NCBI GenBank assembly: GCA_029851265.1 | Contig: CP099827.1 | Location: forward strand, 1 to 64,000 | Source: Candidatus Shikimatogenerans bostrichidophilus | GTDB taxonomy: Bacteria > Bacteroidota > Bacteroidia > Flavobacteriales > Blattabacteriaceae | Length of the DNA stretch: 64,000 bases | Direction: 5' to 3' | In this document: piece after piece, positions 44,546 to 55,199 of the stretch | How positions within the stretch are numbered: position 1 is the stretch's first letter | How the letters are laid out: each line of letters opens with the position of its first letter | The notes under the pieces: generated by a model | Told to the model about the DNA's origin: nothing | What the model saw: only the letters and a program-made list of their open reading frames with translations | Databases searched by the model: none | Position numbers and translations under genes: made by a program

Positions 44546-45049
44546 ATGAATAAAACAAATGATTTAAAAAATAAAATAAGTGATTGTAAAAAAAAAGTAG
44601 AAAATAAAAAAAATAAAATTGATAAATTAAAAAAAAAAATAGATATATTAAAAGAAAAATTTATAAGAACATTAGCTGAGTTTGATAATTTTAAAAAAAG
44701 AAATGATAAAGAAAAAAAAGATTTATTTAAATTTTATATTGGAGATATTATAAAAAAAATTTTACCAATTTTAGATGATTTTGATCGTTTAATAAAAGAA
44801 GAAAAAATAAATAATAAAAATGGTATTTTTTTAATATATAAAAATTTTAAAAAAATATTAGAAAATAATGGTTTAAAAAAAATAAAAGTTAATAAAGGAG
44901 ATATTTTTAATTCTGATTATCATTATGCTATATCACAAATAAAAGTTGAAAATAAAAATATGAAAAAAAAAGTTGTTAAAATATTAGAAGATGGATATTA
45001 TTTATATGATAAAATTATTCGTTGTACTAAAGTAATTGTTGGTTATTAA
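44546..45049 (+). CDS. grpE: Nucleotide exchange factor GrpE
   Basis: GrpE exchanges ADP on DnaK. I choose the ATG at 44546 (MNKTNDLKNK, 167 residues) over an upstream in-frame TTG. A long N-terminal coiled coil (about residues 5-45, Lys-rich) is followed by LAEFDNFKKRNDKEKKD (family LRxxAEFxNFRKR) and ILPILDDFDRLIK (family LLPVLDNLERAL), and the C-terminal VKILEDGYYLYDKIIRCTKV (family VxQxGYxLxxRxLRPAxV). It precedes dnaJ by 16 bases; dnaK is not in this window. Confidence 0.95.
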   Translation: MNKTNDLKNKISDCKKKVENKKNKIDKLKKKIDILKEKFIRTLAEFDNFKKRNDKEKKDLFKFYIGDIIKKILPILDDFDRLIKEEKINNKNGIFLIYKNFKKILENNGLKKIKVNKGDIFNSDYHYAISQIKVENKNMKKKVVKILEDGYYLYDKIIRCTKVIVGY

Positions 45050-45065
45050 TTTTTAAATATATATT

Positions 45066-46163
45066 ATGAAAGATTATTATGAAATATTAGGTGTTTCTAG
45101 AAATGCTTCATTAAATGAAATTAAAAAATCTTATAGAAAGTTAGCTATTAAATATCATCCAGACAAAAATCCTAATAATAAAAAAATATCTGAAGAAAAA
45201 TTTAAAGAAGCTGCTGAAGCATATAGTGTATTAAGTGATAATAATAAAAGAAAACAATATGATCAATTTGGTAAAACAGGAGGTACATCAAGTAGTATGA
45301 ATATGGATGATATTTTTTCTAATTTTGGTGATATTTTTAGCGATGAATTTGAAAGTTTTACAGAATTTAATTTTAATACTAAAAAAAAAAAAAAAAATAA
45401 ATTTAGAGGTAGTAATTTAAGAATTATAATTAATATTAATATAGAAGATATTTATAAAGGTGTTAACAAAATTATAAAAGTTAAAAGAATGAAAGTAGCA
45501 CCAGGAATTAAATTTAAAAATTGTAATAATTGTAATGGTACAGGTGTTGTTACTAATATTACTAATACTTTTTTAGGTAGAATGCAAACTACTATACAAT
45601 GTAATTTTTGTAATGGAATAGGTAAAATCATTAAAAATATACCTATTTATGCTAATTATAATGGTTTAATACAGGTTGAAGAATTAGTAAATATAAAAAT
45701 ACCTTATGGAGTAACTGATGGAATGCAATTAAAAATTTCTGGTAAAGGAAATGAAGCTCCTTTCGGTGGTAGACCAGGTGATTTAATAATTTTAATTAAA
45801 GAAATACCACATAAAAAATTTAAAAGAGAAGGTAAAAATATACATTATAATTTATATATATCTATACCAGATGCAATATTAGGTACAATAAAAAAAATAA
45901 AAACATTAAGTGAAGTAATACAAATTAAAATTACTTCTGGTACTCAATCTGGTAATAAATTACAATTTAAAGGTAAAGGATTGCCATCAATTAGTGGTTA
46001 TGAATATGGTAATTTTATAATTAATATAAATGTATGGATACCTAAAAAAATTAGTTATGAACAAAAAAAATTTTTTGAAAAAAATAAAAAAGATGAAAAT
46101 TTTTTACCTAAAAAAAATAAAATTAAATCTTTTTTTGATAAAGTAAGGGAAATTTTTAATTAA
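45066..46163 (+). CDS. dnaJ: Chaperone DnaJ with reduced zinc domain
   Basis: DnaK co-chaperone. The J domain is intact ([23 protein letters not shown] in KYHPDKNP at about 34-36), followed by a short Gly/Ser/Asp/Phe region. The Cys-rich region has only two CxxCxGxG repeats (CNNCNGTG about 152 and CNFCNGIG about 179) instead of four, so one zinc site is lost and the other retained. The C-terminal substrate domains follow ([29 protein letters not shown]). 365 residues, close to usual. Confidence 0.96.
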   Translation: MKDYYEILGVSRNASLNEIKKSYRKLAIKYHPDKNPNNKKISEEKFKEAAEAYSVLSDNNKRKQYDQFGKTGGTSSSMNMDDIFSNFGDIFSDEFESFTEFNFNTKKKKKNKFRGSNLRIIININIEDIYKGVNKIIKVKRMKVAPGIKFKNCNNCNGTGVVTNITNTFLGRMQTTIQCNFCNGIGKIIKNIPIYANYNGLIQVEELVNIKIPYGVTDGMQLKISGKGNEAPFGGRPGDLIILIKEIPHKKFKREGKNIHYNLYISIPDAILGTIKKIKTLSEVIQIKITSGTQSGNKLQFKGKGLPSISGYEYGNFIININVWIPKKISYEQKKFFEKNKKDENFLPKKNKIKSFFDKVREIFN

Positions 46164-46168
46164 AAATA

Positions 46169-47290
46169 ATGAAAAAAGTAGCAATAGCGTTATCAGGAGG
46201 AGTAGACTCTAGTGTGTCTGCTTATTTATTAAAGGAAATGGGATATGAAGTAATTGGAATATTTATGTATAATTGGACTAATAATAATTGTATGTGGGAA
46301 GATATAAGATATGCTATGTTAATAGCTAATAAATTAAATATACCATTTTATGTATTAGATTTAAGAAAAGAATATATGAAAGAAGTTATAAATTATATGT
46401 TTGATGGATATAAAAATGGTATTACTCCTAATCCTGATATAATTTGCAATGAAAAAATAAAATTTGGTATTTTTTTAAAAAAAGCTTTATATCTAAATGT
46501 AGATTATATTTCTACTGGACATTATGTAAGAAAAAAAATTATAGTTAATAATAAAAAAAAAATATTTTGTTTATTATCTGGAATAGATATAAAAAAAGAT
46601 CAATCTTATTTTTTATGTAGAATTAATCAGTTTCAATTATGTAAAAGTTTATTTCCTTTAGGTAATTTAACTAAAAAGGAAGTTAGAAAAATAGCATTAA
46701 AATTAAATTTTTATAATTCATATAAAAAAGATTCTCAAGGATTATGTTTTGTTGGTAAGGTAAATATAATAAATTTTTTAAGAAAAAAAATAAAAGATAA
46801 AATAGGAGATATAATATATGTTTCATCTAAAAAAAAAAATAATAATATTAATAATAAAAAAATAGAATATGAAAAAATTTATAATTATAAAAAAATAGGA
46901 AAACATATTGGTTATTATTATTTTACTATAGGACAAAGAAGACATTTAAATATAAGTGGGCATAAATATCCTTTATTTTTATTTAATAAAGATATAAATA
47001 GAAATATATTATATGTTTGTAAAAAAAATCATATTGAATTATATAAAAAAAAATTATTTGTAAGGGAAAATACTATACATTGGATTAGAAAAGATCTTAT
47101 AATAAAAAATGGTAAAATTAAAGTTATGTGTAAAATAAGATATAATGTAAATATGGCAAAAGCTTTATTACATTTTTTAAAATTAGGGGTATTAGTAGAA
47201 TTTTATAAACGACAATTTGCTGTTACTCCAGGTCAATTTATTGTTTGGTATATAAAATGTGAAGTTATTGGGTCAGGAATAATAGATTAA
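46169..47290 (+). CDS. mnmA: tRNA-specific 2-thiouridylase MnmA
   Basis: Inserts sulfur at U34 of Lys, Glu and Gln tRNAs, a modification important for reading AAA, the dominant codon of this genome. The PP-loop is ALSGGVDSSVSAYLL (residues 7-21), the first catalytic Cys is in NPDIICNEKIKFG (about 93), the second in DSQGLCFVGK (about 193), and GHYVRK and YYFTIGQRRHL are family blocks. Sulfur would come from SufS via unknown relays. 373 residues. Confidence 0.97.
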   Translation: MKKVAIALSGGVDSSVSAYLLKEMGYEVIGIFMYNWTNNNCMWEDIRYAMLIANKLNIPFYVLDLRKEYMKEVINYMFDGYKNGITPNPDIICNEKIKFGIFLKKALYLNVDYISTGHYVRKKIIVNNKKKIFCLLSGIDIKKDQSYFLCRINQFQLCKSLFPLGNLTKKEVRKIALKLNFYNSYKKDSQGLCFVGKVNIINFLRKKIKDKIGDIIYVSSKKKNNNINNKKIEYEKIYNYKKIGKHIGYYYFTIGQRRHLNISGHKYPLFLFNKDINRNILYVCKKNHIELYKKKLFVRENTIHWIRKDLIIKNGKIKVMCKIRYNVNMAKALLHFLKLGVLVEFYKRQFAVTPGQFIVWYIKCEVIGSGIID

Positions 47291-47320
47291 AATATCAATT
47301 TAATAAATGTGTAGGTAAGT

Positions 47321-48232
47321 ATGATAAAAAAAATAAATATAAATAATTGTTACATAATTTTTGTTAATAAGTTAATTAAAGTTTATAATTTTAATGAAAT
47401 ATACAAATTATTTTTTATTTTATTTTCTCATATTCTAAAATGTAATATAAATGATATATATTATTTTATTTTAAAAAATAAAAAAATTAATATTAAAGAA
47501 TATAATTTTTTTATTTATGCTATATATAAATTAATATATAAATATCCTATACAATATATAATAAAATATACTTATTTTAAGTGTACAAAAATATTTTTAA
47601 ATAAAAATATTTTTATACCTAGACAAGAAACTGAAGAGTTAGTTAATTTAATAATTAAAGATAATATTAAAATAAATAAAATTAAAAAATTAAATATTTT
47701 AGATATATGTACTGGTAGTGGATGTATATCAATATATATAAAAAAAAAATTATATAATTGTAATATTTTTTGTTTAGATTATTCTAATAAAATAATATTA
47801 AATGCTAAAAAAAATTTTTTGTATAATAAAATAAACAAAAATACTTTTTTTTATAAATTTAATATTTTAAGTAATAAAAAAAGTTATAAAAATTTTTTTA
47901 AAAAATTACCATTTTTTGATATAATTGTTAGTAATCCACCATATATTTCTTATAAAAAATATTATAAATATATTAATAAAAATATAGTATATGAGCCCTA
48001 TAAATCTATTTTTGTATTATATGATGATGAAATAATTTTTTATAAACAAATAATGTTTAATTTTTATAAAAAAAAAATTAAAAAACATGGAGTTATATAT
48101 TTTGAAATATCAAATAATATAAAAGATAAAATTTTTATTTTTATAAAAAAATATTTTTTTTATGATATTATAAGTTTTAAAAAAGATATTAACAATAAAT
48201 ATAGAATATTAAAGATTATTAAAAATAAATAA
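47321..48232 (+). CDS. prmC: Release factor glutamine methyltransferase PrmC (HemK)
   Basis: Methylates the GGQ glutamine of RF1 and RF2, both encoded in this window. Features are PIQYIIKYTYFKC (family PxQYIxGxxxF), IPRQETEELVNLII (family IPRPETExLV), SAM-binding LDICTGSGCISIYI (about 128) and the catalytic DIIVSNPPYIS (NPPY at about 205-208). The N-terminal helical domain is drifted. 303 residues. It shares one base with ligA. Confidence 0.94.
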   Translation: MIKKININNCYIIFVNKLIKVYNFNEIYKLFFILFSHILKCNINDIYYFILKNKKINIKEYNFFIYAIYKLIYKYPIQYIIKYTYFKCTKIFLNKNIFIPRQETEELVNLIIKDNIKINKIKKLNILDICTGSGCISIYIKKKLYNCNIFCLDYSNKIILNAKKNFLYNKINKNTFFYKFNILSNKKSYKNFFKKLPFFDIIVSNPPYISYKKYYKYINKNIVYEPYKSIFVLYDDEIIFYKQIMFNFYKKKIKKHGVIYFEISNNIKDKIFIFIKKYFFYDIISFKKDINNKYRILKIIKNK

Positions 48233-49971
48233 TGAATAAAAAAATAAAAAAAAAAATAATTAATTTATCTAATTATATTAATTATCATAATTATAGATAT
48301 TACATTTTAAATAAACCTATAATTTCAAATTACGAATTTGATAAAAAATTAAATAAATTAATAAAATTAGAAAAAAAATATAAATTTTATTTTAAAAATT
48401 CTCCTACTAAAAGTTTAAATAATAGTATATTAACTACAAATAAAAATTTTAAAATAATTAAACATTATTATAAAATGTATTCTATAAATAATGTATATAA
48501 TAAAAAAAATTTTATAATATGGAAAAAAAATATAGATAAAAAAATAGGAAAAAAAAAATATTATATATGTGAATTAAAATATGATGGTATTGCTATTAGT
48601 ATAATATATAAATATGGTAAATTAAATAATGCTATAACTAGAGGTGACGGTAAATACGGTAATGTAGTTATTAAAAATATTTTAAATATAAAAAATATAC
48701 CCAAATACATAAAAAAAATAAAAAATATAAAAATTTTTGATATAAAAGGTGAAATTGTTTTTTCTAAAAAAAATTTTTTTATTTTAAATAAAAAAAGAAT
48801 TAAAGATTATAAAAAAAAATTTTCTAATGAAAGAAGTGCTGCTAATGGTATAATTCATAGTTATAAAAATGATATATTTTATAAAAAAAAATTAGAATTT
48901 ATACCATATTTTACATATACTAATGATACTAGTATAAAAATAAATAATCAGTTTAAATCTATTAAATTTTTAGAAAAATTTATTTTTAAATTTCAAAAAA
49001 AATCTTATTTATTATGTAAAAGTAGTAAATCTATTATATCTTTTATAGATTATTGGGAAAAAAATATATTTAAAAGTAAATATCCAATAGACGGTATAGT
49101 TATTAAAATAAATGATTTAAATATAAAAAAAAGGTTAAAATATAATAATATTTTTCATAAATGGTGTATAGCGTATAAATTTAAAGATAAAGAATATATT
49201 ACTAAATTAATAAATGTAAATTTTTATATAGGTAAAAGTGGAATTATTGTCCCAGTAATTAATTTTAATCCTATTATAATTAATGGTACTATTGTAAAAA
49301 GAGCTTCTTTATATAATAGTAATATTTTTAATAGTTATAATTTATCTATAAATGATAAAATAGTAATTAAAAAATCAGGAAATATAATACCTAAAATTAT
49401 AAAAAATATTAATTATAAAAAAAAAAAAAATTATAAATATATTTATTTTCCTTTATATTGTCCTTGTTGTAATAAAATTTTAAAAAAAAAAAATAATAAA
49501 TTGTTTTGTTATAATGAAGATAAATGTAAATCACAAAAAATAGAAAAAATAAAACATTTTATAAGTAAATATGCTATGAATATAAAAATAAAAAAAAAAA
49601 TTATTAAAAAATTATTTTTATATAAAATAATAAATGATATAACTGATTTATATAATTTAAAAATTAATGATTTTTTAAATTTTAAACTTTCTTATAAAGA
49701 ATCTAATATAATTATTAATGAAATAGAAAATTCTAAAAAAAAAAAAATTTCTAATATTTTATTTTCTTTATGTATACCTAATATTGGTAAATATATATCT
49801 AATAAAATAGAAAAAAAATATAATAATTTATATGATTTATTAAATGATATTAAAAAAAAAAAAATTAAAAACTTTGGTATTACAACAATAAATAATATAA
49901 AAAAATTTTTTAAAAAAAAAAAAAATATTATTATAATTAAAAAATTAATAAAATTTGGTATTAAAATATGA
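48232..49971 (+). CDS. ligA: NAD-dependent DNA ligase, BRCT domain missing
   Basis: Seals nicks in replication and repair. The nucleotidyl lysine is in ELKYDGIAI (KxDG, about residue 114), then ITRGDGKYGN and GEIV. The OB fold (SNERSAANGIIH, about 200) and the Cys4 zinc finger (CPCCNK...CYNEDKC, about 412-435) remain, followed by helix-hairpin-helix repeats (LCIPNIGKYIS). The protein stops at 579 residues after the HhH domain, about 90 short, so the C-terminal BRCT domain is absent. Ends with TGA overlapping truA by four bases. Confidence 0.96.
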   Translation: MNKKIKKKIINLSNYINYHNYRYYILNKPIISNYEFDKKLNKLIKLEKKYKFYFKNSPTKSLNNSILTTNKNFKIIKHYYKMYSINNVYNKKNFIIWKKNIDKKIGKKKYYICELKYDGIAISIIYKYGKLNNAITRGDGKYGNVVIKNILNIKNIPKYIKKIKNIKIFDIKGEIVFSKKNFFILNKKRIKDYKKKFSNERSAANGIIHSYKNDIFYKKKLEFIPYFTYTNDTSIKINNQFKSIKFLEKFIFKFQKKSYLLCKSSKSIISFIDYWEKNIFKSKYPIDGIVIKINDLNIKKRLKYNNIFHKWCIAYKFKDKEYITKLINVNFYIGKSGIIVPVINFNPIIINGTIVKRASLYNSNIFNSYNLSINDKIVIKKSGNIIPKIIKNINYKKKKNYKYIYFPLYCPCCNKILKKKNNKLFCYNEDKCKSQKIEKIKHFISKYAMNIKIKKKIIKKLFLYKIINDITDLYNLKINDFLNFKLSYKESNIIINEIENSKKKKISNILFSLCIPNIGKYISNKIEKKYNNLYDLLNDIKKKKIKNFGITTINNIKKFFKKKKNIIIIKKLIKFGIKI

Positions 49972-50717
49972 GATATTTTATAAAATTATCTTATAATGGT
50001 TATTTTTATAATGGATGGCAAAAACAACAAAATAATAATATTACTATAGAAGAAGAAATAGAAAATAAAATATCAATTATTTTAAATAAAAAAATTAATA
50101 TTATAGGAGCTAGTAGAACAGATAGTGGTGTACATGCAAACATTAATTTTGCACATTTTGATTATAAAAATTTTATAAATAAAAAAACATTTATATATAA
50201 AATAAATTTATTAATTTCTAAAAATATAAAAATACATAAAATTTATAAAGTTAAAGATAATTTTCATGCTAGATATAGTGCTATTAATAGAACATATAAA
50301 TATATAATTTCTTATGATAAAAATCCATTTTATAAAAATTTGTATTGGTATTGGCCTAAAAAAAACAAACTAAATATAGATTTAATGAATAAAGCAGTTA
50401 ATATAATAATTAATTTAAAAGATTTTTTTTTATTTTCAAAAAAAGAAAAACAAAAAAAAAATTATAATTGTAATATATATTATGCATATTGGAAACAGGT
50501 TAATAATATAATTTTTTTTTTTATTAAATCAAATAGATTTTTAAGAAAAATGGTTAGATTAATTATTTCAATTTGTATAGAAATAGGGTTAAAAAAAATT
50601 TATATATATGATTTAATTTATAAAATTAAAAAAAATAAAATATCATATAATATTAATGTACCACCATATGGTCTTTATTTAAATAAAATTAAATATGATA
50701 AAAATATTTATTTATAA
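49968..50717 (+). CDS. truA: tRNA pseudouridine synthase TruA
   Basis: Makes pseudouridine at positions 38-40 of tRNA anticodon arms. YNGYFYNGWQKQQNNNITIE is the family opening, the catalytic aspartate is Asp52 in GASRTDSGVHA, and FHARYSAINRTYKY and the SNRFLRKMVRLIIS blocks follow. 249 residues, standard length. Its 3' end converges on rpmF with a 6-base overlap. Confidence 0.97.
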   Translation: MRYFIKLSYNGYFYNGWQKQQNNNITIEEEIENKISIILNKKINIIGASRTDSGVHANINFAHFDYKNFINKKTFIYKINLLISKNIKIHKIYKVKDNFHARYSAINRTYKYIISYDKNPFYKNLYWYWPKKNKLNIDLMNKAVNIIINLKDFFLFSKKEKQKKNYNCNIYYAYWKQVNNIIFFFIKSNRFLRKMVRLIISICIEIGLKKIYIYDLIYKIKKNKISYNINVPPYGLYLNKIKYDKNIYL

Positions 50718-50909
50718 TATTTTTTTTATTTTTTTATCTTTATAATAATATATAATTTCATTATTATTTTTTGTAATTTTTACATTATGATATATTTGAT
50801 ATATATTATATTTTTTATTATAAAATAATACAGGTAGTAAATTTTTTTTATTTTTTGATCTTCTTTTTTTTTTTTTTGATATTGATGTTTTTTTTTTAGG
50901 ATGTGCCAT
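50712..50909 (-). CDS. rpmF: 50S ribosomal protein L32
   Basis: L32, 65 residues. MAHPKKKTSISKKKKRRSKN is the canonical family start (MAVPKRKTSKSRKxxRRSH). The C-terminal half is AT-drifted and lacks the zinc cysteines. It lies 48 bases downstream of the DUF177 gene, the conserved yceD-rpmF pair. Confidence 0.95.
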   Translation of the reverse strand: MAHPKKKTSISKKKKRRSKNKKNLLPVLFYNKKYNIYQIYHNVKITKNNNEIIYYYKDKKIKKIL

Positions 50910-50957
50910 TATTTAAAATTTATTTATTATTAATATAATAAATAATATTTTTTATTT

Positions 50958-51374
50958 TTAATATATTATTTTTTTTATTTTAGGATCTATTTTTTTTAAT
51001 GGTAACATTAACATAATACTTTCATATATATATTGAGATATATTTATTTTTCTATAGTTAAATGGTAATATTAAATAATTATCATTTTCTTCATTTTTAT
51101 TTTTACCAAAAATTATATTTAATTTTTTTTTTTTATTTATTTTAAATATAAATTTATTATATGTAATATCACAAATTAATGTTATTACACCTATAAAATT
51201 AAACTTAAATATAAAAATATTATTTATATTTTTTTTTTCAAAAAAAATATTTATTTTAGGGTTTAAAAAATCTTCTTCATTATAAATAAATAATTTAAAA
51301 AATTTTTTATTTATATAAAATTTAATTTTTTCATTATTTGATAATAATGAAATATTATATATATTTTTATTCAT
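50958..51374 (-). CDS. DUF177 (YceD-like) protein
   Basis: A 138-residue protein assigned to the DUF177/YceD family, linked elsewhere to 23S rRNA accumulation, mainly because it directly precedes rpmF. Sequence support is moderate: the FIGVITLICDITYNKFIFKI segment fits the family's GxxxxxCDRCLxPFxxxI, with only the first Cys kept, and the C-terminal NISQYIYESIMLMLPLKKI matches DLxxxIREExLLxLPxxPxC. No membrane segment. It follows trxB by 4 bases on the minus strand. Confidence 0.8.
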   Translation of the reverse strand: MNKNIYNISLLSNNEKIKFYINKKFFKLFIYNEEDFLNPKINIFFEKKNINNIFIFKFNFIGVITLICDITYNKFIFKINKKKKLNIIFGKNKNEENDNYLILPFNYRKINISQYIYESIMLMLPLKKIDPKIKKIIY

Positions 51375-51378
51375 TTTT

Positions 51379-52305
51379 TTATAAATAATTTAATAAGTAT
51401 TTTTCTACTTCTAATGCTGACATACATCCTGATCCAGCTGAAGTTATAGCCTGTCTATATTTATTATCTTGAACATCACCAGCAGCAAATATTCCTGGTT
51501 TATTTGTTTTAGTAGATTTATAATCAGTAATTATATATCCTTTTTTATCCATTTTAATTTGATTTTTAAAAATTAATGTATTAGGATAATAACCTATAGC
51601 AATAAATACTCCAGAAATTTTTTTTTTTTTTATATTATTATTATTTAATAAATTTATATATTTTAATTTTTTATTTCCTATAAATTTACTAATTGTAGTA
51701 TTAAATAATATTTTTATATTTTTAATTTTATATATTTTTTTTTGTAAATATTTTGAAGCTTTAAATCTATTTTTTCTTACTATTAAATATATTATTTTAC
51801 ATATTCTAGATAAAAATATAGATTCTTCTAATGCTGTATTTCCTCCTCCTATAACAGCAACATTTTTTTTTTTAAATATCATACCATCACATGTAGCACA
51901 ATATGAAATACCAAAACCTAAAAATTTTTTTTCATTTTTAATTTTTAGATTTTTTGGTAAAGATCCTGTAGCTATAATTACACTTTTAGTAATTATTTTT
52001 TCATTTTTATTAGTATATAAAATATGTTTTTTTTTATTTGAAAATAAAACTTTTAATATTTTATTATTTTTAACTATAGTTCCAAATTTTATAGCTTGTT
52101 TATACATTTCATTCATTAAATTAATTCCTAATATACCTTTTGAAAAACCAGGATAATTTTCTACTATAGTAGTATTTATTAATTGTCCACCTGGAATATC
52201 TCCAGTATATATATAATGTTTAATATTAGATCTACCTAAATATATAGCCGCAGAATATCCAGCTGGTCCAGATCCTATTATTACGCAGTCTATAACATTT
52301 TCCAT
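51379..52305 (-). CDS. trxB: Thioredoxin reductase
   Basis: FAD/NADPH flavoenzyme reducing thioredoxin. FAD-binding VIIGSGPAGYSAAIYLGRSN (residues 8-27), GGQLINTTIVENYPGF, the redox pair in SYCATCDG (about 134 and 137), NADPH-binding VIGGGNTALEESIFL and the C-terminal GIFAAGDVQDNKYRQAITSA block. Full length at 308. No thioredoxin gene is seen in the window. Divergent from rho with 75 AT-only bases between. Confidence 0.98.
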   Translation of the reverse strand: MENVIDCVIIGSGPAGYSAAIYLGRSNIKHYIYTGDIPGGQLINTTIVENYPGFSKGILGINLMNEMYKQAIKFGTIVKNNKILKVLFSNKKKHILYTNKNEKIITKSVIIATGSLPKNLKIKNEKKFLGFGISYCATCDGMIFKKKNVAVIGGGNTALEESIFLSRICKIIYLIVRKNRFKASKYLQKKIYKIKNIKILFNTTISKFIGNKKLKYINLLNNNNIKKKKISGVFIAIGYYPNTLIFKNQIKMDKKGYIITDYKSTKTNKPGIFAAGDVQDNKYRQAITSAGSGCMSALEVEKYLLNYL

Positions 52306-52380
52306 AAAAAAATAAATATTTAATTAATTATAATAAAATATTATTTATTATATAATAAATATTAAAAATTTTTAATTTAA

Positions 52381-53646
52381 ATGTTAAATTATAATAAATT
52401 AAAAAATCAAAAAATACATGATTTATATAAAATAGCTAAAAAACTAAATATAAAAAAATATACTACTTATAAAAAAAAAGATCTAATAAAAAATATAATT
52501 TTAGAAAAAAAAAATAAAGATAATAATGATTTTGATGGAGTAATAATAAGTGAAGGAGTTTTAGAAATAATACCTGATAATTATGGATTTTTAAGATCTT
52601 CTGATTTTAATTATATTACTTCTCCTGATGATATTTATGTATCTCAATCTCAAATAAGATTATTTGGTATGAAAAATGGTGATACAATAAAAGGAGAAAT
52701 AAGACCTCCTAAAAATGGAGAAAAATACTTTCCATTAGTTAAAGTTATAGAAATAAATGGTATATCCCCATCTAACACAATTGATAGATTTTCATTTGAA
52801 CATTTAATACCTCTTTTTCCTAATGAAAAATTTAATTTATCAGGTAAAGAATGTTCAATATCAACTAGAATAATAGATTTATTTTCTCCAATTGGTAAAG
52901 GACAACGCGCATTATTTGTAGCTCCTCCTAAAGCTGGTAAAACTAATTTAGTAAAAGATTGTGCTAATTGTATAGATAAAAATCATCCAGAAGTTTATCA
53001 AATTATTTTGTTAATAGATGAAAGACCAGAAGAAGTAACAGATATGAAAAGAAGTGTTAATGGTGAGGTAATATCATCTACCTTTGATGAAAATCCAGAA
53101 AAACATGTAAAAGTAGCTAATATAGTATTAAATAAATCTATGAGAATGGTAGAATGTGGTCATGATGTTGTTATTTTATTAGATTCTATTACTAGATTAG
53201 CTAGAGCTTATAATACTATTACACCTACTTCAGGAAGGATTTTATCTGGAGGTATAGATTCTAAGGCTTTACAAAAACCTAAAAGATTTTTTGGTTCTGC
53301 TAGAAATATAGAAAATGGTGGATCTTTAACAATAATAGCAACAGCTATGATAGAAACAGGTTCAAAAATGGATGAAGTAATATTTGAAGAATTTAAAGGT
53401 ACAGGAAATATGGAAATACAATTAAGTAGAAAAATAGCAAATAAAAGAATTTATCCAGCTATAGATTTAATTTCTTCTAGTACTAGAAGAGATGAATTAT
53501 TATTAGATAAATATACTTTACAAAAAATGTCAATTTTAAGAAAGTATATATCAGATATGAATTCTATAGATGCTATAGAACTTATTATAGATAAAATATC
53601 TAAGACTAGAAATAATAAAGAATTTTTAGAATCAATAAATAAATAA
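52381..53646 (+). CDS. rho: Transcription termination factor Rho
   Basis: Hexameric RNA helicase that ends transcription. The 421 residues have the N-terminal Rho_N helices ([13 protein letters not shown]-like), the RNA-binding cold-shock fold ([10 protein letters not shown]), Walker [10 protein letters not shown] (about 182), Walker [17 protein letters not shown], the Q-loop [16 protein letters not shown] and the C-terminal domain. The long low-complexity insertion of many Bacteroidota Rho proteins is missing. Convergent with lysS, 7 bases apart. Confidence 0.98.
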   Translation: MLNYNKLKNQKIHDLYKIAKKLNIKKYTTYKKKDLIKNIILEKKNKDNNDFDGVIISEGVLEIIPDNYGFLRSSDFNYITSPDDIYVSQSQIRLFGMKNGDTIKGEIRPPKNGEKYFPLVKVIEINGISPSNTIDRFSFEHLIPLFPNEKFNLSGKECSISTRIIDLFSPIGKGQRALFVAPPKAGKTNLVKDCANCIDKNHPEVYQIILLIDERPEEVTDMKRSVNGEVISSTFDENPEKHVKVANIVLNKSMRMVECGHDVVILLDSITRLARAYNTITPTSGRILSGGIDSKALQKPKRFFGSARNIENGGSLTIIATAMIETGSKMDEVIFEEFKGTGNMEIQLSRKIANKRIYPAIDLISSSTRRDELLLDKYTLQKMSILRKYISDMNSIDAIELIIDKISKTRNNKEFLESINK

Positions 53647-53653
53647 AATAAAT

Positions 53654-55120
53654 TTATTTCATTTGAGGAAATAATATTACTTCTTGAATATTATCATTAT
53701 TAGTTAATAAAGCAATTAATCTATCTATACCTATACCTATACCTACAGTAGGAGGCATACCTATTTTTAATGATTTTATAAAATCTTTATCTATTTTATT
53801 TTTATTTTGTTTTTTAAATCTTTTTAATTGTTCTATTGGATCATTTAATTCTGAATATGCATTAGCTATTTCTATACCATTAATATATAATTCAAATCTT
53901 TCAGTTAATTTTTTATATTTTATATTTTTTTTAGCTAATGGACTCATATAAATTGGATAATCTGTAATAAAAACAGGATAGAAAATATTTTTTTTGCAAA
54001 AATTATTAAAAATATTATCTATTATTTTTTCTTTTTTTTTTATATTAATATCTATTTTAAATTTTTTACATATATTAATTAATTTTTTTAAAGATGTATT
54101 TTCATTAATATTTAATTTTGTTTTTTCATTTATATAATCAAATAATTTAATTTTTTTTATTTTTTTTGTAAAATCTATTGTTTTATTATTTATTTTAATT
54201 TTACATTTATTAAACGTTTTTTTACAAATATATATTAATAATTTTTGAAAAAAATTCATCATCCATATGTGATTTTTATATGATACATAAAATTCTAAAA
54301 TAGTAAATTCTGGATTATGATTTTTATCTATACTTTCATTTCTAAAATTTCTAGAAAATTCATAAACTCCTTTAAATCCTCCTACAATTAATCTTTTTAA
54401 ATATAATTCATTAGATATTCTTAAATATAATTTTTTTTTAAATTTATTATGATAAGTAATAAAAGGTTTAGCATTTGCTCCTCCTGGTATATTTTGTAAT
54501 ATAGGTGTATCTACTTCAGTATATTTATAACTATTTAAAAATTTTCTAATATTATTTATTATTATTGATCTTATTAAAAAAATTTTTTTTATTTTATCAT
54601 TTACTATAAGATCAATATATCTCATTCTATATCTTTTTTCTTTATTTTTAAATTCATAATATATTTTTTTATTTTTTATTTTAACATTAGGTATTGGATA
54701 AATACATTTTGATAATAAAATAATTTTTTTTATTAATATAGTATATTCTTTTAATTTAGTAATAAATAAATTACCACTTATCCATATAATATCTCCTATA
54801 TCTAAATATTTTTTAAATAAAAATATATAATATTTATTATTTTTATATATTTTTTCAATATAATTAATATTATAATATAATTGTATTTTATTATTACTAT
54901 AATCTTTTATATCTATAAAAGAAGATTTACTCATATTTCTTATATTAAATATTCTACCAGATATATATATTTTTTTTTTTTTTTTTATTATTTTAATTTT
55001 ATCATATAATAATTTTTTTATATTATAATTTATTTTATATTTTTTTGAAGGATATGGATTAATACCTAATAATTTAATTTTTTTTAATTTTTGTATTCTA
55101 ATTTTTTCTTGTTCTGACAT
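53654..55120 (-). CDS. lysS: Lysyl-tRNA synthetase (class II)
   Basis: Charges tRNA-Lys, the most used amino acid here. The 488 residues show the N-terminal anticodon OB fold (ISGRIFNIRNMSKSSFIDIK), motif 1 (EVDTPILQNIPGGANAKPFI), motif 2 (FRNESIDKNHNPEFTILEFY, about 265) and motif 3 (GIGIGIDRLIALLTNN near the C-terminus). It starts 79 bases from the divergent rnpA. Confidence 0.97.
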   Translation of the reverse strand: MSEQEKIRIQKLKKIKLLGINPYPSKKYKINYNIKKLLYDKIKIIKKKKKIYISGRIFNIRNMSKSSFIDIKDYSNNKIQLYYNINYIEKIYKNNKYYIFLFKKYLDIGDIIWISGNLFITKLKEYTILIKKIILLSKCIYPIPNVKIKNKKIYYEFKNKEKRYRMRYIDLIVNDKIKKIFLIRSIIINNIRKFLNSYKYTEVDTPILQNIPGGANAKPFITYHNKFKKKLYLRISNELYLKRLIVGGFKGVYEFSRNFRNESIDKNHNPEFTILEFYVSYKNHIWMMNFFQKLLIYICKKTFNKCKIKINNKTIDFTKKIKKIKLFDYINEKTKLNINENTSLKKLINICKKFKIDINIKKKEKIIDNIFNNFCKKNIFYPVFITDYPIYMSPLAKKNIKYKKLTERFELYINGIEIANAYSELNDPIEQLKRFKKQNKNKIDKDFIKSLKIGMPPTVGIGIGIDRLIALLTNNDNIQEVILFPQMK

Positions 55121-55199
55121 ATTTTACCTAACAAATTTTTACTACTTTTTTAAATATTTAATATATATTTATATTTTTTTATTTAATAAATAAAATACA

